DNA of 64,000 nucleotides from Treponema sp. (GTDB taxonomy: Bacteria; Spirochaetota; Spirochaetia; Treponematales; Breznakiellaceae): contig WQXI01000005.1 in the NCBI GenBank assembly GCA_009784935.1, positions 39,174-103,173 on the forward strand. The letters are read 5' to 3'. This document shows positions 54,071 to 60,995 of the stretch, in pieces. The notes under the pieces are model-generated. The model worked only from the letters and a program-made list of their open reading frames with translations, was not told the origin of the DNA and searched no databases. How positions within the stretch are numbered: the stretch's first letter is position 1; each line of letters begins with the position of its first letter. Made by a program: the position numbers and the translations under genes.

Positions 54071-55007
54071 AAACTTTTTCTACGACGCGCAGCCTGGCGC
54101 TTCTGGATGGAGGGTTTCGTTCGATTTCGTCTTGTGCAGGCGTAATACCCTTTTTTGTGAGTAAATTAACCGAACGATGACCGCTACACTTACATATCGG
54201 CGCTTGCTGGGGGCAGATACAGTTTTTATTCATCGATCTAAGGAAGTTTTTAACTATTCTATCCTCTAATGAATGAAAACTGATAATCCCGAGCCGTCCC
54301 CCCGGCTCGAGAACCCTAAGCGCAGCCTCAAGGAGCGGCTGGAGCCGTGAAAGTTCCCCGTTTACCGCGATACGCAAAGCCTGAAAAGTCTTTGTCGCGG
54401 GATGTATCTGTCCATGCCTGTAAGAAGCCGGCACGGAGTTTTTAACCACCTCAGCAAGCGCCGAAGTAGTTGTAATTGCTGATCTTTGTCTTTCGTTTAC
54501 TATAGAAGCGGCAATTCTGCGTGAATATTTTTCGTCAGCGTTATTGTACAGTAAATCGGCAAGCTCTCTTTCCGAGAGACGCGCCAAAAGGTCCGCCGCT
54601 GACAAACCGGAAGAACTGTCAATACGCATATCAAGATATTCGTCTTTTTCGAAAGTAAATCCCTTGCCGCTTTTTTTATAATGGTAAAAACTTACGCCCA
54701 AATCAAAAAGAATTGTATCCGGTCTTTTAAAAGCCGAAGGATAATCGGCAAAAAAATCATGAGACCAGCCGCAGTAAAAATGAACGCGGTCTTCGTATTT
54801 TTTCAGCCTTTTTTTGGCAATTTCTATAATTTCGCTGTCAGCGTCAATTGCGATTATTTTTAAATCAGAATAGTTAGAAAGGAATGTATAACTGTGTCCG
54901 CCTTCTCCTGTGTTGGCGTCTACCATCCATTCGTTCTTTCCGCGTGGTCCTAGAAGATCAATTGTTTCGTTCAGCATAACCGGTGTATGCGCATATTCTG
55001 CTGTCAA
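54048..55007 (-). CDS. rsmH: 16S rRNA (cytosine-N4)-methyltransferase RsmH
   Basis: RsmH (MraW) methylates C1402 of 16S rRNA. HTPVMLNETIDLL, VDANTGEGGHSYTFL (SAM site), LFDLGVSFYHY, and the C-terminal LGIISFHSLEDRIVKNFL are all present. The length is 319 aa. It overlaps mraZ by 4 bp and ftsL by 23 bp. Confidence 0.96.
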   Translation of the reverse strand: MTAEYAHTPVMLNETIDLLGPRGKNEWMVDANTGEGGHSYTFLSNYSDLKIIAIDADSEIIEIAKKRLKKYEDRVHFYCGWSHDFFADYPSAFKRPDTILFDLGVSFYHYKKSGKGFTFEKDEYLDMRIDSSSGLSAADLLARLSERELADLLYNNADEKYSRRIAASIVNERQRSAITTTSALAEVVKNSVPASYRHGQIHPATKTFQALRIAVNGELSRLQPLLEAALRVLEPGGRLGIISFHSLEDRIVKNFLRSMNKNCICPQQAPICKCSGHRSVNLLTKKGITPAQDEIERNPPSRSARLRVVEKVFDGDDND

Positions 55008-55468
55008 TCAATTCCCCTTCTGCGTTTAATTCTTCCGCTCAGCGCTTCTGACGCCGCAATAAATTCTTCGTCTGTATTAATAAGGTATTTTTTGTACCTT
55101 TCTTCATCCCAAATTTCTATATAATCAATCTGCCCCAAAACCATACAATCTTTGGATAAACCGGCAAATTCACGCAAACCTTGAATAATAGGAATCCTTC
55201 CCGCTTTGTCAATTTCTACCTGCTGGGAGGGACCGATAATACGGCGAAGAAGACTGCGGTCCATTCTGGAGAAAGGATCGGTATTTTCTTTAATCGCGCT
55301 GCTTACAAGCTCTTCCCATTTAGCTCCTGTAAAAAGCCAAAGGCAGCTGTCTTCGCCCTTTGTTATATGAAGCGTCATTTCGTTCATATCCCTGCGAAGC
55401 GGAGCGGGAAGACTAATCCTGCCTTTTTCGTCGAGGGTTACTTTGTACTCACCTGTCAATAACATCAT
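55004..55468 (-). CDS. mraZ: Transcriptional regulator MraZ
   Basis: MraZ is an AbrB-like DNA-binding protein that represses its own dcw operon by binding TGGGN repeats. It has two tandem SpoVT-AbrB halves: GEYKVTLDEKGRISLPAPL and, in the second half, IDKAGRIPIIQGLREFAGL. Two ATGs stand side by side (55468 and 55465). The ribosome site is weak. Three TGGGA-type boxes overlap the leader and the first ATG, see 55468-55492. The head of the 33 kb block. Confidence 0.95.
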   Translation of the reverse strand: MMLLTGEYKVTLDEKGRISLPAPLRRDMNEMTLHITKGEDSCLWLFTGAKWEELVSSAIKENTDPFSRMDRSLLRRIIGPSQQVEIDKAGRIPIIQGLREFAGLSKDCMVLGQIDYIEIWDEERYKKYLINTDEEFIAASEALSGRIKRRRGID

Positions 55469-55492
55469 ACCACTTTATCCCACTTCATCCCA
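55468..55492 (-). promoter_or_regulatory. MraZ operator, three TGGGN boxes
   Basis: On the minus strand TGGGA (55488-55492), TGGGA (55478-55482) and TGGTA (55468-55472) repeat at exactly 10-bp intervals, the layout of MraZ binding sites in E. coli and Bacillus. The boxes lie just downstream of the predicted transcription start, between promoter and coding region, so bound MraZ would block transcription. Confidence 0.85.
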
Positions 55493-55501
55493 TTTCCTTT
55501 T

Positions 55502-55529
55502 ATTTTACGCTGAATTTTCCATTCGTCAA
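55502..55529 (-). promoter_or_regulatory. Sigma70-type promoter of the mraZ/dcw block
   Basis: TTGACG (55524-55529), 16 bp, TAAAAT (55502-55507). The start would fall near 55495, at the edge of the first MraZ box. A-tracts (AAAAAAATATT-like) lie upstream at about 55540-55560 and could act as an UP element. Confidence 0.75.
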
Positions 55530-55643
55530 CTACTATTCATAATATTTTTTAAAAAAAAGTGAGATTTTTTCATATTTAGCTACACATCTATGTAGTAAAT
55601 AGGGATAATTGCATTGTTTTTGACGTTTTTATATGATTTTGAT

Positions 55644-55892
55644 ATGCATATAAGCGAATATTTTTTGGTATTTCCAGAAGGCGATGTTCAGGAGATAAAG
55701 GGGAGGCTTCCTTTTAATTCTCTTGTGGACATGAACGGCAATGTTTTGAGCCTTCCCCTGCCCACCAATAAGATGATTGTTTTTAAGGTTGCGGGCATAA
55801 AAACCGATGAAAGAACAGGCGTTAGTGAAACGTATCATTTTTTGGATTTGATGAGCGCTGAGGAACTGCTTGAATACACAGCCAAATTCTAA
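55644..55892 (+). CDS. Small conserved-looking protein (82 aa)
   Basis: I place the start at MHISEYFLVFPEGDVQEIKG rather than at the upstream 55614 codon (MFLTFLYDF). Phrases such as FKVAGIKTDERTGVSETYHF and DLMSAEELLEYTAKF read like a folded, soluble domain. No family is recognised. No Shine-Dalgarno precedes the ATG, and a candidate promoter TTGCAT, 17 bp, TATGAT (55609-55637) would give a leaderless mRNA. It overlaps the next gene by 23 bp, so the pair is translationally coupled. Confidence 0.6.
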   Translation: MHISEYFLVFPEGDVQEIKGRLPFNSLVDMNGNVLSLPLPTNKMIVFKVAGIKTDERTGVSETYHFLDLMSAEELLEYTAKF

Positions 55893-56673
55893 AGGACTTC
55901 TCGTAAAAGCACAAAAAATCAATTCAAAGAAGAACCTCACACAGAGGCACAAAGGCGCAAAGAACACAGAGAAAATTAAAAAAGCTGGTAAAACATCAGT
56001 TTCTATAGGTACGAAAAACGAGAGCAGCCTGCATAAAACCCTCAAATTTCGATATACGGGGAAAAGCGGAAAAACCGAAGTTGAAACAGAGGGGTTTGTA
56101 GCTGACGGGATTCGTGACGACGGCGAGTTTATCGAGGTTCAGACGGGCAGTTTTGGTCCCTTAAAAAAGAAAGTAAAAGCCTTTGTCTCTCTGGGAAAAG
56201 TACGGATAATTCATCCTATTGCGGTTATCAATACTATCGAGGTTTATAATACAAAGGGAAAACTCCTATATAGACGAAAAAGCCCCGTACGCGGCTCTCA
56301 CTGGGATATTTTTGAAGCCCTATTATCTGCGCCGGAAATACCGCTTATCAAAGGTTTAACAATAGAGTTAACTCTCGTAGACATTACAGAAAAACGCATA
56401 AAAGACGGCAAAGGGTCTTGGCGGCGAAAAGGAATCAGCAAGCAGGATAAATTATTATCCGCCTATCATTCCAGCATTGTACTGAGTAAAAAAAGTGATT
56501 ATTTAAAGCATTTTGTCCCGTTTAAAAAGAACGAAGAATTTACAGTATCGTCTCATGCGGAAAAAACCGGAATAAAAAGACATTTATCCCAAAAAGCGCT
56601 CTATGTATTAACAAAAATGAAAGCAGTAAAAAGAATCGGAAAAAAATCTAATGCCTGGGTGTATGTCCGGTAG
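55870..56673 (+). CDS. PD-(D/E)XK nuclease-like protein with translated repeat, TTG start
   Basis: The start is a TTG with GAGGA 5 bp before it, inside the end of the preceding gene. Residues about 22-36 (NLTQRHKGAKNTEKI) are the translation of a dispersed repeat. Residues about 52-120 hold EGFVADGIRDDGEFIEVQTG and RIIHPIAVINTIEVY. The Asp79 and Glu89-Val-Gln91 spacing resembles a PD-(D/E)XK nuclease core with Gln in place of Lys. The C-terminal region (HAEKTGIKRHLSQKALYVLT) looks like a winged helix. A nuclease or DNA-binding role is inference. The end overlaps the convergent ptsI gene by 26 bp. Confidence 0.7.
   Translation: MNTQPNSKGLLVKAQKINSKKNLTQRHKGAKNTEKIKKAGKTSVSIGTKNESSLHKTLKFRYTGKSGKTEVETEGFVADGIRDDGEFIEVQTGSFGPLKKKVKAFVSLGKVRIIHPIAVINTIEVYNTKGKLLYRRKSPVRGSHWDIFEALLSAPEIPLIKGLTIELTLVDITEKRIKDGKGSWRRKGISKQDKLLSAYHSSIVLSKKSDYLKHFVPFKKNEEFTVSSHAEKTGIKRHLSQKALYVLTKMKAVKRIGKKSNAWVYVR
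55935..55971 (+). repeat. Dispersed CACAGAGGCACAAAGGCGC repeat inside a coding frame
   Basis: CCTCACACAGAGGCACAAAG and GCGCAAAGAACACAGAG are of the same type as the intergenic repeats at 18083, 19142 and 20428. Here the repeat is in frame and would be translated as TQRHKGAKNTE within the 55870-56673 product, upstream of the conserved domain. Confidence 0.75.
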
Positions 56674-58381
56674 AACATTTATTATTTAAGAACTCTTTTA
56701 TTTCGTCGGCTGTAGATAATTGTAAAGCGCCGGCGGCAAGTTCTTCGCATTGTACAATAGTAAGACCCGCTAACACTCTTTTTACTGCCGCGACAGAGGC
56801 GCTTCCCATACTTAGTTTGCGCATTCCAAGTCCAAGCAGAACAGGTATAGCCAGCGGGTCACTGCCCATTTCCCCGCAGATGGATATTGGTTTTCCGGCG
56901 CTGTCAAAAGCGGCGATTGTCTCTTTTATTAACCTTAACATCGAAGGATGAAAACTCTGATAGTATTCCTCTACCGCGCTGTTCATCCTGTCAGCCGCGC
57001 ACAAATACTGGATCAGGTCGTTAGAACCGATGCTCGCGAAATCTACTTCTTTTGCGGCTAAATCTGCAATATATGCAATAGCAGGAATCTCTATCATTAT
57101 GCCGATTTTTATTTCCTTAAAGGGCTTGTTTTCTTTTTTTAGTTCTTTCTTTGTAAGGGTTATAAATTCCTTTGCCTTGCGGATATCATCGAGCGAGCCT
57201 ACCATCGGAAGCATAAGCCATAAATTGCCAAAGACCGAAGCGCGAAGCGTAGCGCGAATCTGTGTTTTAAATATATCTGGGCGGCTAAAACAAAAACGAA
57301 GCGCGCGGTTGCCCAAAAAAGGATTATCTTCGCGCGGAAGCTCCGTACTTTCGAGCTTTTTATCTCCGCCGATATCCAGAGTGCGCAGTACAACAGGGCG
57401 GTCTCCGTAGCTTTCTAAGGTCTTCTTGTATATCAAAAACTGTTCTTCTTCTGTTGGGAGCGTACTTCTTCCCATATAAATAAACTCTGTCCTAAAAACA
57501 CCGACAGAATCAGTATATTCCGAAGCGCCAAGTTCGCTTGCGTCAGCAGACGAAATATTTAGTCCTATGTCTATTTTTACCCCGCAGGCAGTACATCCGT
57601 CATTTTTAAGAAAAGCCGCTGTCTCTTTTTTTTCGTTTAAAAAAATCTCTTTCTTTTTATTATAGTCCCCGACTATTGCGTTATCGGGATCTAGTATAAT
57701 TTTTCCTTCGTCAGCGTTTACCGCAGCAAGCTGGCTGTTTTTGACATGCTCCAATAATTGGCTGACACAAACCACAGCGGGGATCCCGCAGCTTTTTGCG
57801 ATAATCGCAGTATGAGAAGTAATTCCGCCTTTTTCTAATAGAATCGCAAGAATGTTTTTTTTATCGCCAATAGCACCAATATCAGAAGGCAAAAGATCTT
57901 CGGCGGCAATAATCACCGGTTCAGCTAAATCCGAAAGCCCTGTTGTTGTTTCATTGTTCCAAAACCGCAGTAAGAGCGCGCGCACATCTTCAAAATCCGA
58001 TGAACGCTCGGCTATCAGAGAATCAGCGGTTTTACGTAAAACAGATAAAACAGTCTCATAAACAGTATAAATCGCCCAGTCCCCTGCCCATCTTTCGTTT
58101 TTTATTTTTGCAGGGATTTCTTCGTTAATAATAATATCTTCTATTATTTCTTTTTGCGCCCCGAAAATCTCCGCCTTAGAAGGGTCAACCTTAGACATAG
58201 AGACTTTAATTTTTTCGAGTTCTTCTAATGCTTGCTCTTTTACAGATAAATACCGGTTTAGATGAGATTGTTCTTCGCCCGCAGAAATAAACCTTTCTGC
58301 AGGGATACTAATTTTTTTGTTATAAACATACACACGCCCCACAGCAACCCCGGGGGCGGCTCCTTTTCCTTGCAGTTCCAT
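56648..58381 (-). CDS. ptsI: Phosphoenolpyruvate-protein phosphotransferase (PTS enzyme I)
   Basis: Enzyme I takes phosphate from PEP and passes it to HPr. The phospho-His is His190 in GGITSHTAIIAKSCGIPAVV. TEFIYMGRSTLPTEEEQF, LDIGGDK, GNRALR and the PEP site ASIGSNDLIQY with ICGEMGSDP are intact in 577 aa. No HPr or enzyme II genes are nearby, and treponemes often have incomplete PTS sets with a regulatory role. The ATG at 58381 lies directly beside the U-tract of the flaA terminator, with no Shine-Dalgarno. The 3' end overlaps the convergent 55870-56673 gene. Confidence 0.95.
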   Translation of the reverse strand: MELQGKGAAPGVAVGRVYVYNKKISIPAERFISAGEEQSHLNRYLSVKEQALEELEKIKVSMSKVDPSKAEIFGAQKEIIEDIIINEEIPAKIKNERWAGDWAIYTVYETVLSVLRKTADSLIAERSSDFEDVRALLLRFWNNETTTGLSDLAEPVIIAAEDLLPSDIGAIGDKKNILAILLEKGGITSHTAIIAKSCGIPAVVCVSQLLEHVKNSQLAAVNADEGKIILDPDNAIVGDYNKKKEIFLNEKKETAAFLKNDGCTACGVKIDIGLNISSADASELGASEYTDSVGVFRTEFIYMGRSTLPTEEEQFLIYKKTLESYGDRPVVLRTLDIGGDKKLESTELPREDNPFLGNRALRFCFSRPDIFKTQIRATLRASVFGNLWLMLPMVGSLDDIRKAKEFITLTKKELKKENKPFKEIKIGIMIEIPAIAYIADLAAKEVDFASIGSNDLIQYLCAADRMNSAVEEYYQSFHPSMLRLIKETIAAFDSAGKPISICGEMGSDPLAIPVLLGLGMRKLSMGSASVAAVKRVLAGLTIVQCEELAAGALQLSTADEIKEFLNNKCSTGHTPRH

Positions 58382-58413
58382 ATAAAAATAAAGGCTGCCA
58401 TTTACGGCAGCCC
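58381..58413 (-). terminator. Rho-independent terminator after flaA, abutting ptsI
   Basis: GGCTGCC and GGCAGCC form a perfect 7-bp stem (58393-58399 with 58406-58412) with a 6-nt loop. On the minus strand it is followed by TTTATTTTTATA. The tract ends at the ptsI start codon. Confidence 0.85.
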
Positions 58414-58420
58414 CTTATTC

Positions 58421-59146
58421 TTACCAGCCGTCGACCATGTCGTCGGGATCACGGTGATGTTCTGAGAAAAGGTCTGTTTCGGCCCTGAGGTCGTCAAAAT
58501 AGATATAGTAACTGCCTCTGGCTTCCATTGGGTCTACATCAATTCTAAAACCCATTATCTTGATACCAAAATTTCCCTGATGATGGTAGCTTCGCTGTAC
58601 AACGCCGCTTAAGCCGTCATCTGGAGCAGGAGGAATCGCTACAGTCATTCTTTGCCATCCAAGGAAGTTAAGTCTTCCCATGATAAACTCATAGTTTCTG
58701 CCGTAGAAATCCTGAATTAATAATACGAGAGTATGGTTAAAATTACGTCCTGCAACCCATACAGAAACAGTCTTTGTAATCCCTTCGATTGGGATAGGAC
58801 GGCTCGGATAGATTGTAAAATCGTGATAACCTCTGCGGAGGAAGTCTACCCTTGTACCAAGAACGTGTTCATCCGGTATATTAAGACCTTCTTCGTCAGG
58901 AATCGGTGTCTTACCTGCGGGATTGCCTCTAAACAATCTGGTTGTCGTATAGCCGTTGTCATTGGACATTGTAGAACGCCAAAAACCGTCATGTTCAAAT
59001 TTTTCTACAGATACTTCCCTTATGTGCTGCTGAGCGGATTCAATCCCCAGCCTTTCTGCATCCGGCGTACCTACTTCTCTTTGCTGCTGTGCAAATGCAA
59101 ATGCGCCGACACACAGTATTAAAGCAATTGCTAAAAACTTCTTCAT
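58421..59146 (-). CDS. flaA: Flagellar filament outer layer protein FlaA (second copy)
   Basis: FlaA forms the sheath around the core of spirochaete periplasmic flagella. The product (242 aa) begins MKKFLAIALILCVGAFAFAQ, a cleavable signal peptide, and has the family patterns FLRRGYHDFTIYPSRPIP, VSVWVAGRNFNHTLVLLIQD and SYYIYFDDLRAETDLF. I use the ATG at 59146 with AAGGAG before it; a longer frame to 59227 would run into the preceding gene. It is 10 bp after the first flaA and ends before a terminator. Confidence 0.93.
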   Translation of the reverse strand: MKKFLAIALILCVGAFAFAQQQREVGTPDAERLGIESAQQHIREVSVEKFEHDGFWRSTMSNDNGYTTTRLFRGNPAGKTPIPDEEGLNIPDEHVLGTRVDFLRRGYHDFTIYPSRPIPIEGITKTVSVWVAGRNFNHTLVLLIQDFYGRNYEFIMGRLNFLGWQRMTVAIPPAPDDGLSGVVQRSYHHQGNFGIKIMGFRIDVDPMEARGSYYIYFDDLRAETDLFSEHHRDPDDMVDGW

Positions 59147-59156
59147 TTTTATCTCC

Positions 59157-59942
59157 TTAATTGCTTGACCAGAGTCTTTCAACATGAGCTGGATCTGCCA
59201 GATCATTGCCGTCAAACAGGGTTTCAAACATATCCGTTAAAATTTTAAATTGTTTGAAGTAAATATAGAAATTATCAACCCTTTCTACAGGCTGAGTCCA
59301 AATCCTGAATTTAACAAATGTCAAACCGGCATACGAAGGTAATGTGCGTCTTGCCTGAGTAATATTTGAAGGAATGGTAACGCGAAGGTTTCTCCAGCCC
59401 GGATAAGCGATATCGCCAAGCCTCAAGGTGTGAACCACTCCGCGGTAGTCTCTTACAAAGACTTCTATATAATAGCGAAGATTTGCGCCCCAAACCCAAA
59501 CGTCCATATTCTGGACTCTGCCCGGAATTGGAATTTCGAATGGATTTCCGTCAGGATCATCTGCCAAGGTTGGATACAAGTCTATCCAGTTATAGCCTCT
59601 GCGATCAAACTGTCCGCGTAAGCCGAAGCTCCTGATAGGTGCGGCGTTTGGATCCCTTGCATAGCCGAAAACAGCTACAGGCCAAGCGTCGATATAACCG
59701 GTTTGAGGGTATCTTACCGTATTACCATTACTATCCTGAACTACAGTACCGTCAGCGTTCCTAACCGGAGAAATAAATCTGCTGGCTTGGGTTTTCCAAA
59801 CATACGGAGTGCCTTCGTCGCCGTTAAAGGATTCCAGAATTCTTGTTTCCCAGGCGACGGTTCTATCCTGACCATAACCTGAAATGACCGTTATACATGC
59901 CAAAATAAGCAGGCAAATAATTTTTAAAGTAGCGTGCTTCAT
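59157..59942 (-). CDS. flaA: Flagellar filament outer layer protein FlaA (first copy)
   Basis: The product (262 aa) begins MKHATLKIICLLILACITV and a signal peptide. Family features are RRGYNWIDLYPTLADDPDG, NMDVWVWGANLRYYIEVFVR and NFYIYFKQFKILTDMF. The same architecture as the downstream copy (Trp-rich beta sandwich, N-terminal strand after the signal) shows a tandem duplication with strong divergence. The ATG at 59942 has GAGGAG before it. A perfect-consensus promoter lies at 59976-60004. The longer frame to 60131 covers that promoter and is rejected as a start. Confidence 0.93.
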   Translation of the reverse strand: MKHATLKIICLLILACITVISGYGQDRTVAWETRILESFNGDEGTPYVWKTQASRFISPVRNADGTVVQDSNGNTVRYPQTGYIDAWPVAVFGYARDPNAAPIRSFGLRGQFDRRGYNWIDLYPTLADDPDGNPFEIPIPGRVQNMDVWVWGANLRYYIEVFVRDYRGVVHTLRLGDIAYPGWRNLRVTIPSNITQARRTLPSYAGLTFVKFRIWTQPVERVDNFYIYFKQFKILTDMFETLFDGNDLADPAHVERLWSSN

Positions 59943-59975
59943 CCCTAAACTCCTCTTTAATAAAGCCTTATTATG

Positions 59976-60004
59976 ATTATATTTATTTACATTATATTTG
60001 TCAA
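59976..60004 (-). promoter_or_regulatory. Perfect-consensus sigma70 promoter of flaA
   Basis: TTGACA (59999-60004), exactly 17 bp, TATAAT (59976-59981). The leader holds a small hairpin TAATAA/TTATTA at about 59959-59974 before the GAGGAG ribosome site. Confidence 0.85.
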
Positions 60005-60034
60005 TCACTATGGATAAAATTCTGCATTTTACTG

Positions 60035-60889
60035 TTATTTCTTTCTCCGTATTTTTATAAAATTTGACACAATAAAGGCTTCTGTCTTGTCCGTATAAGC
60101 CAAAGCCGCCGCCCCAAAAATCTGAGCCCATGGCGAATCATCGATAACCAGGACAACTTCATTGGGTAAAATTGATGGATCTAGCCAAGAAAACAGAATT
60201 ACCGGGATTCCGGGGGTTTTTTCTATGAATTCTGAGCCTGCTCCGGCTAAAACAGCGCAGGAAACGACGAAATCATCGGGTAATTCGCCGATCGAAGTAA
60301 AAAAGGAGACCTGCGGAGGGTTCTCTTTCTCATTTATACCTCTAAAAAACGCTTCCATTAGCCCAACCCTGTTATTTGCGTATTCATTTGGTTCAATAAA
60401 AACAGCAATACTGCCCTCTTTGCCCTGCGAATGGGCGGCGGCAGAAAGAGCCGCTCTATAAAAATCGGCATAAATATCGGTTTTCACATAAATTAAATCT
60501 AAAGAATCTGTGTTTTCTTCAAATTCATAACTCCTGCCTGACATAACTATAACCGGGACTTTGGGGTTTAAAGCTTGGTACAAATTGGCAGAACGTAAAA
60601 AGCGGACCGGGAACATAACGCAGTACGGATTAGAAGAGACTTCGGAAACAGCATGAGGCACTATATCTTCGCCTGTTTCATTACTGACAGCGACGGTTTT
60701 TACCTGCCGGAACAGCCTTATAGAGGCAGCTAAAGAAGCCCTGTTAAGCCTGTCTTTTCCGTAAAGTTCGATAAATGAATGTTCTGTTACAATTAATACC
60801 GGAGAACGGGCAGAAAAGATAATAATTACAGAGACAGCGGCAAGAGCCAAAAAGGATATAATTATCAGGTTTGCCTTTTTATTTTTCAT
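60035..60889 (-). CDS. Membrane-anchored periplasmic-binding-fold protein (284 aa)
   Basis: One N-terminal helix (LIIISFLALAAVSVIIIFSA) anchors a domain that looks like a LacI/BMP-type periplasmic-binding fold: PVIVMSGRSYEFEENTDSLD, SIAVFIEPNEYANNRVGLME and VVSCAVLAGAGSEFIEKTPG. The substrate pocket is not assignable. Its start codon is at one arm of a perfect 9-bp inverted repeat (60886-60917), and no Shine-Dalgarno is visible. It ends 30 bp from the flaA -35 element. Confidence 0.7.
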   Translation of the reverse strand: MKNKKANLIIISFLALAAVSVIIIFSARSPVLIVTEHSFIELYGKDRLNRASLAASIRLFRQVKTVAVSNETGEDIVPHAVSEVSSNPYCVMFPVRFLRSANLYQALNPKVPVIVMSGRSYEFEENTDSLDLIYVKTDIYADFYRAALSAAAHSQGKEGSIAVFIEPNEYANNRVGLMEAFFRGINEKENPPQVSFFTSIGELPDDFVVSCAVLAGAGSEFIEKTPGIPVILFSWLDPSILPNEVVLVIDDSPWAQIFGAAALAYTDKTEAFIVSNFIKIRRKK

Positions 60890-60917
60890 TGTAGTTTTAC
60901 AGGATATTCTACAATGA
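60886..60917. promoter_or_regulatory. Perfect 9-bp inverted repeat covering a start codon
   Basis: TCATTGTAG (60886-60894) and CTACAATGA (60909-60917) with a 14-nt spacer. In the minus-strand transcript the arm CTACAATGA contains the ATG of the 60035-60889 gene, so the stem would bury the start codon. As DNA it could equally be an operator between the divergent genes. Confidence 0.6.
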
Positions 60918-60937
60918 TTTACTAAAAAAAACGAGTG

Positions 60938-60966
60938 TTGACGAGGCTTCGAAAAACTTATAGTAT
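60938..60966 (+). promoter_or_regulatory. Sigma70-type promoter of the aldolase gene
   Basis: TTGACG (60938-60943), 17 bp, TAGTAT (60961-60966). Transcription would start near 60973, with the AAAGGAG ribosome site at 60982-60988. Confidence 0.75.
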
Positions 60967-60995
60967 TTTATAAAACCACTTAAAGGAGTGCTAAA

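Noticed and set aside
58421..59227. Longer start for the second FlaA at 59227
   Set aside because: It would overlap the first flaA gene and place the signal peptide internally; ATG 59146 has a proper ribosome site.
59943..60131. 63-residue N-terminal extension of FlaA
   Set aside because: It covers the perfect promoter and lacks a signal peptide at its start; the internal ATG with GAGGAG and signal sequence is preferred.
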